This document shows, piece by piece, positions 26,448 through 35,453 of a stretch of DNA of 56,772 bases; position 1 is the stretch's first letter; the number at the start of each line of letters is the position of its first letter. This DNA is from JAHDCJ01 sp039028895 (GTDB lineage: Bacteria; Bacteroidota; Bacteroidia; Chitinophagales; Saprospiraceae), in assembly GCA_039028895.1 (NCBI GenBank), contig JBCCHF010000045.1:1-56772 (forward strand), read 5' to 3'. The position numbers and the translations under genes were made by a program. Under the pieces are notes generated by a model. That model did not search any database, was not told the DNA's origin, and saw only the letters and a list, made by a program, of their open reading frames with translations.

Positions 26448-28613
26448 TTAGTCTGTAGAGCCGTCCAGGCCTCTAACTTTCAAAAGTGCATCAATCTTGG
26501 GCGCGCGGCCCCGGAATTGTTTATAAAGTTCCATAGCTTCTTCGGTTGAGCCTTTTTCGTAAACATGCGTTCTCAGCTTTGCAGCAAGTTCGGGATCAAA
26601 TACATTACCGGTTTCTTTAAATGCTTCAAAACCATCGGAGTCAAGTACGGCAGAATGCACATAGCTATAGTATCCTGCTGCATAATAACCACCCGAAAAG
26701 ATATGTGCGAAGTATCCGGTGCGATATCGAGGAGCGATTTCGTCAATCAAGCCGATTTTGGATAGCGAGGCTTTTTCAAAGGCATTGGTATTTTTAAGAT
26801 CTTCATCTCCCTTGATGGTATGCCAATCCATATCAAGTAGTGAAGCTGCTAAATATTCAGTATTGGCAAACCCCTGGTTGAACTTTGAGGCTTTCAGTAA
26901 TTTCGCAATTAATTCGTCAGGCATTACTTCGCCGGTTTGATAGTGCGTAGCGAATGATTTCAGGATTTCAGGTTCGCTTGCCCAATGTTCCAGTATCTGT
27001 GCCGGAAATTCGGTAAAATCAGTCGGACCAGATGTGCCCGACATGCTGTTGTAGGTGACATTGGTTAAAATACCGTGCATGGCATGCCCAAATTCATGGA
27101 AAAGGGTAACAACGTTGCCAAAACTAAGTAGTGCAGGATCATCGCCAACGGGGGCGGGGAAATTACATACGTTTACAATAACAGGGCGTTCTTTCCCGTC
27201 AAGGTTTGATTGTCCTTTAAAACTGCTCATCCATGCTCCCCCGCGTTTGTTTGAGCGGGTGAAGTAATCACCAATGAAAATTCCAAGGTGACTACCATCC
27301 TTGTCTTTAACTTCCCAAACCCGCGCATCCGGATGATAAACATTAATATCAAATAACTCGGTATAGGTTAAGCCCCATAGTTTATTTGTAGTTTCAAAAA
27401 CACCATTAAGTACATTGTCGAGCGACAGGTATGGTTTCAATGCAGCTTCATCTATATCATATTTCGCTTTGCGGACTTTCTCCGAATACTGCCACCAGTC
27501 CCAACCTGCTATTTTGAAGTCTTTGCCTTCTGCATCAACAACAGCCTGCATGTCAGCAACTTCAGTTTTGGCTCTTTCCAGCGCAGGTCTCCAGAGCTGC
27601 ATTAGCAGATCATATACTTCTTCAGGAGTCTTCAGCATCCGCTCTTCCAGTACGAAGTGTGCATGCGTTTCGTAACCCATTAGTTGAGCACGTTCGGCGC
27701 GAAGTTTGGCAATTTTAGCCGCGACTTCTTTGTTATCTGTTTCGTTATCGTTATCACCACGTTGTATGTAAGCTGTGTATAACTGCTCGCGTAAGTCGCG
27801 GCGGTTGGATTCGGTCAGGAAGGGGTACATGCTGCTGCGATGGGGTGTAAAAACATATTTGTCTTTGTACTTTGCTTTGTCTTCGTCAGTTTCAGCTTCC
27901 GCCAACTTTTCTGCTGCTGTTTCTGCTGCTGCTGCGATAATACCATCGGATAGGCCATCCAGGTCAGATTTATCCAAAACAAGTTCAAATCCATTGGTTT
28001 CGGCTAACAAATTTTGACCAAATGCAGTTGTCAGCTCAGAGATCTGAGAATTGATTGCGGTAATCTGCGCTTTTTGTTCTTCATTCAGCAATGCCCCACT
28101 GCGAACAAACGCCTTACGTGTATCATCTAAAAGTTTGCGTTGCTCGTTGCTTAGTTCCAGCGTTTCACGTGCTTGCCAAAGGGTTTCAACGCGATTAAAA
28201 AGCCCTTTATTAAGCGTTATTTTATCATAGTGTGCAGAAATCAGAGGACTTAAGTCACGCTGTAATTCTTGTAATTTGGGGTTGGTATTTGATCCTGTTA
28301 AGTTGTAGAAAACATCTTGTACTTTGGTAAGTAACTTTCCTGTTCTTTCTAATTCTTCAATTGTATTGGCAAAGGTCGGGGCTTCAGAGTTATTGACGAT
28401 TGCATCAATTTCGGCCAGATTTTCTTTCATGCCTTTTTCAAACGCAGGCATATAGTGTTCATTCTTGATCTGATGAAATGGTGGAATACCAAATGGCGTA
28501 TCCCATTCCTGATAAAATGGATTGTCTGACGCTACTTGTGTTTCAGTTTGATCAGTTTGAGTTTGACAAGCACTTAAAAGCACTATTCCTGTAAAAAATA
28601 GAAGTTTCTTCAT
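26448..28613 (-). CDS. dcp: M3-family metallopeptidase (dipeptidyl carboxypeptidase Dcp)
   Basis: About 721 residues from the Met at 28613, which begins a lipoprotein signal (MKKLLFFTGIVLLSAC); the reading from 28649 adds 12 residues. Zn2+-binding H506-E-F-G-H510 in LFHEFGHAMHG, followed by the M3 pattern FTEFPAQILEHWASEP with the third ligand Glu. The family usually has about 680 residues, so the length is right. Envelope-located dipeptidyl carboxypeptidase that trims peptides from the C terminus is the usual role. HupE copy 2 follows downstream in the same direction. Confidence 0.93.
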   Translation of the reverse strand: MKKLLFFTGIVLLSACQTQTDQTETQVASDNPFYQEWDTPFGIPPFHQIKNEHYMPAFEKGMKENLAEIDAIVNNSEAPTFANTIEELERTGKLLTKVQDVFYNLTGSNTNPKLQELQRDLSPLISAHYDKITLNKGLFNRVETLWQARETLELSNEQRKLLDDTRKAFVRSGALLNEEQKAQITAINSQISELTTAFGQNLLAETNGFELVLDKSDLDGLSDGIIAAAAETAAEKLAEAETDEDKAKYKDKYVFTPHRSSMYPFLTESNRRDLREQLYTAYIQRGDNDNETDNKEVAAKIAKLRAERAQLMGYETHAHFVLEERMLKTPEEVYDLLMQLWRPALERAKTEVADMQAVVDAEGKDFKIAGWDWWQYSEKVRKAKYDIDEAALKPYLSLDNVLNGVFETTNKLWGLTYTELFDINVYHPDARVWEVKDKDGSHLGIFIGDYFTRSNKRGGAWMSSFKGQSNLDGKERPVIVNVCNFPAPVGDDPALLSFGNVVTLFHEFGHAMHGILTNVTYNSMSGTSGPTDFTEFPAQILEHWASEPEILKSFATHYQTGEVMPDELIAKLLKASKFNQGFANTEYLAASLLDMDWHTIKGDEDLKNTNAFEKASLSKIGLIDEIAPRYRTGYFAHIFSGGYYAAGYYSYVHSAVLDSDGFEAFKETGNVFDPELAAKLRTHVYEKGSTEEAMELYKQFRGRAPKIDALLKVRGLDGSTD

Positions 28614-28708
28614 TGTTGACTTTTTTGTAAAGATAGTTGTTCTAGGCATTTGAAATCCAAGATGTTGAAAATGCTACTTTTAAATATTGATGAATAACAT
28701 AAAACAAA

Positions 28709-28743
28709 AAAGTCGGCAGTCACTCAAAATGACTACCGACTTT
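28709..28743 (-). terminator. Rho-independent terminator
   Basis: Left arm AAAGTCGGCAGTCA (28709-28722), 7-base loop, right arm TGACTACCGACTTT (28730-28743), one C/A mismatch; on the minus strand it is followed by TTTTTTGTTTT. It reads out of the NTF2-like gene at 28790. Confidence 0.8.
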
Positions 28744-28789
28744 ACATATATCTTTCAGATAATAAACTCCTGGGTTAAGGAGTCGCTAT

Positions 28790-29383
28790 CTATCCTCCGG
28801 AGTAAGGAAGGAATGACCCATGCATAATAATGCGCAATTTACCTTGGTCATCTTTAGTATAACCAAAAGTATATTCAACTTTCACATCATCGCTACCATC
28901 AGCAGGTGTGAAATAGTAATTACCCATTGCAATGGCCATGTTGCCTTCTGTTTTGACCCCGGTACTTTCCCATCTTACATTTGTCCATGGTTTGATAGCA
29001 AAACCTTTGTCTTCAGAAAAGTTCTCATTGGCTCCAACAAAATAAGAAAGTGCTCCTTCTTCTGTTGTACGGAATTGTTTTTCAGCCGCTAGCGTAGGCT
29101 TAAAAAGAACTGGTCCAAGGTTATACCCGTATAATTCTGCAATATGCTTTTTTGCTGCAGCGGTATAATCACCTTCTTCAGTGAAAATCTTACCTATTTG
29201 AACAATTCCCTCTCCCCAGGTTTTCTGAGCATCCAGAACTTCCTGTTCGCTGATAGTTACTGCTGGTTGGGACTCTTCAACAGGTTCAACATTTGGTGTT
29301 TCATCTTTAACTTCGGTCGTATTGCATGACACGAAGAATAATAAAGCCAACACAGTGGAAAGAAGACTAATTTTTTGTTTCAT
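28790..29383 (-). CDS. NTF2-like lipoprotein (paralogue 1)
   Basis: 197 residues with a lipoprotein signal (LLSTVLALLFFVSC, Cys20), an acidic linker, then a domain of about 140 residues with EVLDAQKTWGEGIVQIG, VLFKPTLA, EDKGFAIKPWTNVRWE, AIAMGNYYFT and KVEYTFGY. It is clearly homologous over this span to the cytoplasmic protein at 30064 (EDKGFAIQPWTNVRFE, AIAMGNYFFT). The fold resembles NTF2/SnoaL-like cone folds. Function unknown. A palindrome at 29432 lies 49 bp upstream of its start. Confidence 0.75.
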   Translation of the reverse strand: MKQKISLLSTVLALLFFVSCNTTEVKDETPNVEPVEESQPAVTISEQEVLDAQKTWGEGIVQIGKIFTEEGDYTAAAKKHIAELYGYNLGPVLFKPTLAAEKQFRTTEEGALSYFVGANENFSEDKGFAIKPWTNVRWESTGVKTEGNMAIAMGNYYFTPADGSDDVKVEYTFGYTKDDQGKLRIIMHGSFLPYSGG

Positions 29384-29431
29384 TTTTTTATTTTAAAGTT
29401 TTGTTGAATATGTATTTTTAACAGCACTATC

Positions 29432-29448
29432 TTTAGAATTGTTCTAAA
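29432..29448. promoter_or_regulatory. Palindromic candidate operator between paralogue 1 and mog
   Basis: TTTAGAA-TTG-TTCTAAA: two perfect 7-bp half sites round a 3-base centre, 17 bp in all. Size and symmetry suit a dimeric FUR-type regulator. It is 49 bp upstream of the leftward gene start (29383) and 61 bp upstream of the GTG of mog, so it could act on both. The protein that binds it is not in this window as far as I can tell. Confidence 0.55.
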
Positions 29449-29508
29449 TTGACGCAATTATTATCACCTCTTCATTTGTGAAGTGCGGATAGCCAAAAAT
29501 CAACATCA

Positions 29509-30048
29509 GTGGAAAAAGCAAAAATTGGAATAATCAATGTCTCAGACCGGGCCAGTCGCGGAGAATACGAGGATTTACCTGGGAAAGAGGTTCGTCGGTT
29601 AATGGATTTATGGCTTACCAGCCCCTGGGAGGACGAATATGCGGTCATTCCTGATGAGCAGGATTTGCTGGAAAAGGAGATGATTGATATGGCAGATAAT
29701 AAAGGCTGTTGCTTAATCGTAACAACTGGAGGCACGGGACCTGCCGTACGAGACGTTACACCAGAAGCTACGATAGCAGTCTGCGAAAAACTCCTTCCGG
29801 GGTTTGGTGAGCAAATGAGACAAGTTAGTTTGCAATATGTCCCTACAGCTATTCTTTCCCGCCAAACGGCCGGAATCCGCGGAAGTGCATTAATCGTCAA
29901 TCTGCCAGGCAAACCCAAGTCCATTAGAGAGTGTCTGGAAGCTGTATTTCCAGCTATTCCTTATTGTATTGATCTTATTGGAGGCCCTTATCTGGAAACT
30001 GACCCTGCCGAAATGAAGGTGTTCCGGCCTGGCCTATGGAAAAAGTAA
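29509..30048 (+). CDS. mog: Molybdopterin adenylyltransferase
   Basis: 179 residues. Starts at a GTG (29509). The MogA/MoaB fold is shown by KIGIINVSDRAS, TTGGTGPAVRDVTPEAT (the nucleotide-binding Gly loop and Asp), and GSALIVNLPGKPKSI, PYCIDLIGGP. It adenylates molybdopterin in the last step before metal insertion into the molybdenum cofactor. No other molybdenum cofactor gene is present here, so it stands apart from its pathway. It lies between two paralogous NTF2-like genes that are transcribed in the opposite direction. Confidence 0.9.
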   Translation: MEKAKIGIINVSDRASRGEYEDLPGKEVRRLMDLWLTSPWEDEYAVIPDEQDLLEKEMIDMADNKGCCLIVTTGGTGPAVRDVTPEATIAVCEKLLPGFGEQMRQVSLQYVPTAILSRQTAGIRGSALIVNLPGKPKSIRECLEAVFPAIPYCIDLIGGPYLETDPAEMKVFRPGLWKK

Positions 30049-30063
30049 AGACTTTACAGGTTA

Positions 30064-30525
30064 TTAGTGCTTGTAAGGGAATGAAGAATGATGCAAGTCA
30101 ATTTTCAAGTTTCCACCAATCAGGCGATAGCCAAATGTATATTCAACTTTGGCTTCATCACCATTTAAATCAGTGAAAAAATAGTTGCCCATAGCAATTG
30201 CACGACTCTCCTCCAGGATAATTCCTGTATTCTCGAATCTCACATTTGTCCAGGGTTGGATGGCGAAGCCCTTATCTTCTTCACATGCACGATTCTCTCC
30301 TGCAATGAAATATGATAAAGCTTCTGCTTTAGTGTGTCTGAATTGTTGGATTTCACATTTCGTTGGTTTGAACAAAACCGTTCCAGATTCAAAAGCATAA
30401 AGTTGATCAAGAAAATCACTTGTAAACGCTTCGCAATCATTTCTGTTTTCTTTCAAGGAGCCAATTTTCACAACGCCACTTCCCCATTCATTCTGAGCAT
30501 TAATTACCTGTTGTTCTGTAATCAT
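30064..30525 (-). CDS. NTF2-like protein (paralogue 2, cytoplasmic)
   Basis: 153 residues with no signal peptide, starting directly at the homologous domain (MITEQQVINAQNEWGSGVVKIG). It is related over its full length to the lipoprotein at 28790 (shared CKPT/LFKPT, EDKGFAIQPWTNVRFE, RAIAMGNYFF, KVEYTFGY). One copy lipid-anchored and one cytoplasmic around a molybdenum cofactor gene suggests duplication with change of location. Function unknown. It converges with mog (15 bp between stops). Confidence 0.78.
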   Translation of the reverse strand: MITEQQVINAQNEWGSGVVKIGSLKENRNDCEAFTSDFLDQLYAFESGTVLFKPTKCEIQQFRHTKAEALSYFIAGENRACEEDKGFAIQPWTNVRFENTGIILEESRAIAMGNYFFTDLNGDEAKVEYTFGYRLIGGNLKIDLHHSSFPYKH

Positions 30526-30722
30526 TTTGAAAATAAAGTTTGTGTTGCCTACTTTGTAAAACGGTGTTCAGCTCGTCCGTTTTCGAACATTAATCAATTT
30601 CTTGGATAACAAAAAAGATTTTGATTTGTTTTTGCAGTTTCTGTTTGCTTTACCTGGTTTATGGATGATCATTTTACCATTAATTTATTATAATTGCATT
30701 GAACAAAATTTGATACAATTCC

Positions 30723-33700
30723 ATGATAAAACAAACGATTACCTTAGTTTTTCTATGTCTCGCGCTTGTGATTCAAGGTCAAGACAAACCTGCAGTTGAC
30801 ACCACATTAGCAGGCTTTAAATTCAGAAGTATTGGGCCGGCATTTATGTCAGGTCGAATAGCCGACATTGCCATCCATCCTGAAAACGATAATACATGGT
30901 ATGTTGCCGTAGGTTCAGGTGGCGTTTGGCGTACCAATAACAGCGGAATTACCTGGAAACCGATTTTTGATAGTCAAAAAGTGTACAGCATCGGTTGTGT
31001 TACCATCGATCCGAATCAGCCTACCATTGTTTGGGTGGGTACAGGAGAAAATGTTGGTGGTCGCCATATTAGTTGGGGCGATGGCATCTACAAAAGTATG
31101 GATGGGGGTAATTCATGGAAAAATATGGGATTGAAAAAATCCGAACATATTTCCAAGATCATTGTACATCCTGATAATTCGGATGTCGTATATGTTGCCG
31201 CTCAAGGCCCGTTGTGGTCAAGTGGTGGAGAACGTGGCTTTTACCTAACCACAGACGGTGGAAAAACATGGACAAGAACACTTGGTAATGACGAATGGAC
31301 CGGCGTTACCGATATTGCGATCGATCATGAAAATCCTGAGATAATCTATGCAGCCACATGGGATCGCCACAGGACGGTAGCTGCCTATATGGGAGGTGGT
31401 CCGGGAACCGGATTACACAAAAGTACCGACGGTGGGCAAACATGGACCCAATTGAAAAGCGGGTTACCTAATTCGAGAATGGGGAAAATCGGGCTGGCAA
31501 TTAGTCCACAAAAATCGAATGTCTTGTATGCGGCTATCGAGCTTGACCGCAGAAAGGGGGGCGTTTACCGCAGTGAAGACCATGGGGCAACGTGGAAGAA
31601 AATGTCCTCTGCAGTTTCAGGAGGAACAGGGCCTCATTATTACATGGAGTTGTATGCTTCTCCTCACCAATTCGACAGGTTGTATTTGATGGATGTTCGT
31701 ATCCAGAAGAGCGAAGATGGTGGCAAGACCTTTACCAGAATGCAGGACAGATACAAGCACGTTGATAACCACGCAATGGCTTTTAGAGCCGATGATCCCA
31801 ATTACTTGCTTGTGGGTTGTGATGGTGGTGTGTATGAGTCGTTCGATCTCGGTGAAAAATGGCGTTATATGGGTAACCTGCCACTCACACAATATTACAA
31901 AGTTGCTGTAGACGATACTGAACCTTTCTACAATGTTTATGGTGGTACCCAGGATAATAATACACAGGGTGGTCCTTCCAGAACCAACAATGTTCATGGA
32001 ATAATGAATTCTGATTGGTATGTTGTATTGGGAGGTGATGGTCACCAGCCGGCCACCGAGCCAGGCAACCCGGATATTGTTTATGCTCAATGGCAGCAAG
32101 GTAATATAACACGGGTAGATATGACCACCGGCGAGATCGTCTATATCAAACCGCAGCCGGCAGAAGGTGATCCGGTAGAACGGTTTAATTGGGATGCCCC
32201 AATCCTTGTGAGCCCTCACGATGCAAAAAGCTTGTTTTTCGCCTCCCAGCGCCTTTGGAAGTCAAATGACAGAGGGGATAGCTGGACAGCTATTTCTCCC
32301 GATCTCACCAAAAACCTGGAGCGTATTGAGCAGCCTATTATGGGGAAAAAACAAAGTTGGGACAATGCCTGGGATATCTATGCGATGTCTGATTACAGTA
32401 CTATTGCTAATGTTTCTCAATCACCACTAGATGCCGACTTGATTTATGTAGGGACCGATGATGGTCTTATTCAAGTTACAGAGAACGGAGGGGAATCCTG
32501 GCAGAAAGTACCAGTGGAAGAATTTGGTGTGCCTTCCACAGCTTTTGTTAATGATATTAAAGCCGACCTGTTTGATGTCAATACCGTTTATGTCTGCCTC
32601 GATAATCACAAATTTGGGGACTATAAACCTTATTTTTTCAAGAGCAATGATAAGGGAAAAACATGGCAGGAAATGACCAATAACTTACCAGAATCTACTT
32701 TGGTATGGCGCATGGTACAAGATCATGTCAAGAAAGATTTACTTTTTTTGGCTACCGAATTTGGAATCTATACCTCCCTCAATGGCGGTGAAAACTGGCT
32801 ACGCTTGAAGGATGGCCTGCCTACGATCTCATTCCGCGATCTTGCCATACAGAAAAGAGAGAATGATTTGGTGGCTGCTTCATTTGGTCGTGGGTTTTAC
32901 ATCCTTGACGATTATAGCCCTCTGCGCGAGATTACTGAAGAGCATTTAAATGCTGAAGCTCATTTATTCCCAATTAAGGATGCCTGGTGGTATATACCAC
33001 GTCGGGTTTTGGGCGGCAGCAAAAAAGGCTCGCAGGGTGATGGTCTTTATGTTGCTCCTAATCCTGAATTTGGTGCAGTCATTACCTATCACTTATCAAA
33101 GGATTATAAAACACTTCAGGCGAAAAGGAAAAAGGCTGAAAAGAAGCTGAAAGATGAGGACATAGAATTCCCGGGTTGGGAAGCCCTGGAAAAAGAGAAA
33201 CTGGAACAAAAGCCAGCTGTCTTTTTAGTGATAAAAGACGCTAAAGGTAATGTGGTTCGAAGAGTTAAAGCTCCAGCCAAAAAAGGTATCCATCGTGTCG
33301 CATGGGATTTGCGTTACCCATATAAAGGTACTATTCGAAATGCCAGACTTCCTCAAGGCGGGAGTGGCCCCAGAGGGCTCATGGTTGCTCCGGGAGAGTA
33401 TTCAGCTACAGTAGTGAAATTGGTTGATGGAGAGAGTACAGAGCTCACTTCTCCACAGACCTTTACGGTGAAGCGCATGACAAAAGGTGCTTTAGAAGGA
33501 AGTTCAATTGCAACCACCACTGACTTTTGGGGTGAGTTGGAAGATGTGAGTATGGCGTTAGGCACAACAACCATGACGTTGAATGAAACTATGGAAAAGG
33601 TGAAATTGATGGGTATAGCCTTAAGCCGAAGCCAAAGTGCACCTGGTGATTTGGACAAGAAGCTCCATGAGATTCACACCCGTCTCCAATTGATGAGTAA

Positions 33701-33965
33701 GCAAACTAGTGGTGACATGGTGCGCAGAGAGGTGGGTGAAAAATCTCAGCCGACCATCGGAAGCCGTTTATTCGTAGCTTCTATGGGAACATCAGGCAGC
33801 ACTTATGGTCCAACAGATACACATAAGGAAAGTTTGGCCATAGCCAAAAGGCAACTAAATGCTTTGCGCGCTGAATTGAACAAAATCCTTAGCGATGATA
33901 TCCCTGCTTTAGAACAGGCGCTGAAAGCTGCCGATGCACCTGCTTTTAAAGGAAGTGGTATGTAG
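30723..33965 (+). CDS. Large exported BNR/sortilin-like propeller protein
   Basis: 1080 residues. Signal peptide to about 20 (VIQGQ). The first ~750 residues hold many Asp-box (S-x-D-x-G-x-T-W) blades: KSMDGGNSW, TTDGGKTW, KSTDGGQTW, RSEDHGATW, KSEDGGKTF, KSNDRGDSW, ENGGESW, KSNDKGKTW, LNGGENW. That is the VPS10/sortilin and glycosyl-hydrolase BNR pattern. The C-terminal ~300 residues form another domain with coiled stretches (KAEKKLKDEDIEF). It has no T9SS domain. Function unknown; many Bacteroidota have this protein. The two hairpins after its end give termination. Confidence 0.9.
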   Translation: MIKQTITLVFLCLALVIQGQDKPAVDTTLAGFKFRSIGPAFMSGRIADIAIHPENDNTWYVAVGSGGVWRTNNSGITWKPIFDSQKVYSIGCVTIDPNQPTIVWVGTGENVGGRHISWGDGIYKSMDGGNSWKNMGLKKSEHISKIIVHPDNSDVVYVAAQGPLWSSGGERGFYLTTDGGKTWTRTLGNDEWTGVTDIAIDHENPEIIYAATWDRHRTVAAYMGGGPGTGLHKSTDGGQTWTQLKSGLPNSRMGKIGLAISPQKSNVLYAAIELDRRKGGVYRSEDHGATWKKMSSAVSGGTGPHYYMELYASPHQFDRLYLMDVRIQKSEDGGKTFTRMQDRYKHVDNHAMAFRADDPNYLLVGCDGGVYESFDLGEKWRYMGNLPLTQYYKVAVDDTEPFYNVYGGTQDNNTQGGPSRTNNVHGIMNSDWYVVLGGDGHQPATEPGNPDIVYAQWQQGNITRVDMTTGEIVYIKPQPAEGDPVERFNWDAPILVSPHDAKSLFFASQRLWKSNDRGDSWTAISPDLTKNLERIEQPIMGKKQSWDNAWDIYAMSDYSTIANVSQSPLDADLIYVGTDDGLIQVTENGGESWQKVPVEEFGVPSTAFVNDIKADLFDVNTVYVCLDNHKFGDYKPYFFKSNDKGKTWQEMTNNLPESTLVWRMVQDHVKKDLLFLATEFGIYTSLNGGENWLRLKDGLPTISFRDLAIQKRENDLVAASFGRGFYILDDYSPLREITEEHLNAEAHLFPIKDAWWYIPRRVLGGSKKGSQGDGLYVAPNPEFGAVITYHLSKDYKTLQAKRKKAEKKLKDEDIEFPGWEALEKEKLEQKPAVFLVIKDAKGNVVRRVKAPAKKGIHRVAWDLRYPYKGTIRNARLPQGGSGPRGLMVAPGEYSATVVKLVDGESTELTSPQTFTVKRMTKGALEGSSIATTTDFWGELEDVSMALGTTTMTLNETMEKVKLMGIALSRSQSAPGDLDKKLHEIHTRLQLMSKQTSGDMVRREVGEKSQPTIGSRLFVASMGTSGSTYGPTDTHKESLAIAKRQLNALRAELNKILSDDIPALEQALKAADAPAFKGSGM

Positions 33966-33986
33966 AGATGTTTTAGTGGCAACGCG

Positions 33987-34005
33987 ACGCAAAACTATTT
34001 TGCGT
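33987..34005. terminator. Hairpin after the BNR gene
   Basis: ACGCAAAA (33987-33994), CTA, TTTTGCGT (33998-34005): a perfect 8-bp stem. Lies 21 bp past the stop of the rightward gene and is followed by the stronger hairpin at 34015. Confidence 0.6.
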
Positions 34006-34014
34006 AAAGCGATC

Positions 34015-34053
34015 AGAAAAGTAGGCATGTTGATATAACGTGCCTACTTTTCT
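34015..34053. terminator. Bidirectional terminator between convergent genes
   Basis: AGAAAAGTAGGCA (34015-34027), 13-base loop, TGCCTACTTTTCT (34041-34053): a perfect 13-bp stem with A/T tails on both strands. It serves the BNR gene on the plus strand and contains the stop codon (34044-34046) of the phosphoesterase gene on the minus strand. Confidence 0.8.
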
Positions 34054-35381
34054 TTTTGCCATAGTTTCTTTTTACCAGTTTTGAAGTCTTTGCGGATAAC
34101 TGCCCTGTCGTATTCCTGGCCCAAGACAGTATAAGCCACGTAGGTAAGTTTATCAGCTTCAATAGTGATAACCTGGTAGAATTGAGTTTGCTCAGCCGTT
34201 TTGTCGGGTTGATACCCTTCGGCAGAATAAGTTTTGATCTGCTCAGGATCTAGCTGGTACTGTTTAGGGCCACTCACAGAAGTGACATATACTGTACCAA
34301 GATCACCGTCTGCATCCGAGTCGTTTGTGCGAATAGGAACATGGCCTCTGGCATAGGTGTGATCATGTCCGTTTAACACGAGGTCAACATTGTATTTGTC
34401 GAATATCGGTTTCCAGTTTTCGCGGGCAAACTGGAAGTCGCGGCCTTTAGCTGGCGAAAATACAGAATGGTGACAGGTAATGATATTCCATTTCGCCCGA
34501 GATTTTTTAAGTTGCTTTTTGACGTATTTGGATTGATCTTCAAGTAATTCATTTGAATTGAGAACAATAATGCGAATATCCTGATAATCTACTGTGTATA
34601 CCGTTTCTTGAAGTGATGGTTTTAATTTCTTTTCAACCGGAAGGGTGAACTGAGGTTTCCATTGAATGGATAATTTTCTTGGTTCTCCTTCACCCATTGG
34701 CCAAAATTCGTGATTCCCGACAACCGGAATTGCTGTCCATTGACTATGGATGAAGCCACCGGCTTTAAACCATTCTGCCCATTCAAAATCACGATGTGCG
34801 TCATTGATGAGATCTCCGGCATGGATAACAAAAGATGCATCAGGAGCAGTTTGATAGGCCATCCGTATCACGCGTGACCAATGCGATAGAACATAGTTTT
34901 GGGCATCACCAAAATATACAAACTTGGTCGGCGAATATTCTGATTTTGCTGTGCGAAATTGAATCCACTCAGACCAGTGTCCATCACCATCTCCAACTCG
35001 ATAGACATAGAGCTTGTCTGGTTCCAATCCTTCAAATACTACACTATGGTAATGAACATTGAACGGTTTATTCCTTTTGTACAAGCCCAGGTCAAAAGGC
35101 TCGGTAATTGCTGTGACAGAGGTTACATTTTTAGTAAACATGGCATTTACAGTGGCTTCTGCTATTTGTGCATATGCCTTGGTAATAGTAGTATCTGTTC
35201 GCCAGGTTACAGCTCTGCTATTTGCCGGATCGCCATGAAAAGTCAGAATGATCCGGTCAGGATCTTTACTTGGAATTTCCCAATGGTGCAGATCGTGATA
35301 ATGGTCTTGGGCTACCATTGTAATGGACGAGAGGCATATTATGGCAATCAGGCACAGAATTAAATTAAGCTTTATGGTCAT
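34044..35381 (-). CDS. Exported purple-acid-type metallophosphoesterase
   Basis: About 445 residues from the Met at 35381 (MTIKLNLILCLI); 35408 would add nine. Signal peptide to about residue 24 (MVAQD). N-terminal beta-sandwich of the purple acid phosphatase kind (RIILTFHGDPANSRAVTWRT, HYHSVVFEGLEPDKLYVYRVGD), then the phosphoesterase core: FVYFGDAQ, IHAGDLIND, VVGNHEFW, ITCHHSVF, LNGHDHTYARG. These ligands bind two metal ions. It cleaves phosphate esters in the envelope. Upstream in the same direction is a COG0523 metal-chaperone gene (72 bp), which suggests metal supply. Confidence 0.9.
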   Translation of the reverse strand: MTIKLNLILCLIAIICLSSITMVAQDHYHDLHHWEIPSKDPDRIILTFHGDPANSRAVTWRTDTTITKAYAQIAEATVNAMFTKNVTSVTAITEPFDLGLYKRNKPFNVHYHSVVFEGLEPDKLYVYRVGDGDGHWSEWIQFRTAKSEYSPTKFVYFGDAQNYVLSHWSRVIRMAYQTAPDASFVIHAGDLINDAHRDFEWAEWFKAGGFIHSQWTAIPVVGNHEFWPMGEGEPRKLSIQWKPQFTLPVEKKLKPSLQETVYTVDYQDIRIIVLNSNELLEDQSKYVKKQLKKSRAKWNIITCHHSVFSPAKGRDFQFARENWKPIFDKYNVDLVLNGHDHTYARGHVPIRTNDSDADGDLGTVYVTSVSGPKQYQLDPEQIKTYSAEGYQPDKTAEQTQFYQVITIEADKLTYVAYTVLGQEYDRAVIRKDFKTGKKKLWQKEK

Positions 35382-35453
35382 GTTTCTGGTTTTTATACTT
35401 ATCAGCATTTTTGGGTTTTGGGCGCTATTGGTTTAACGGTCGAAAAGGAATGG

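Noticed and set aside
29472..29924. Antisense ORF of 150 codons opposite mog
   Set aside because: mog has strong family motifs on the plus strand; the antisense peptide is Ser/Pro-rich and without a match.
31617..32219. Long antisense ORF of 200 codons inside the BNR gene
   Set aside because: It lies wholly within a long gene with clear Asp-box repeats on the other strand and its peptide is not protein-like; it is a shadow of the repeats.
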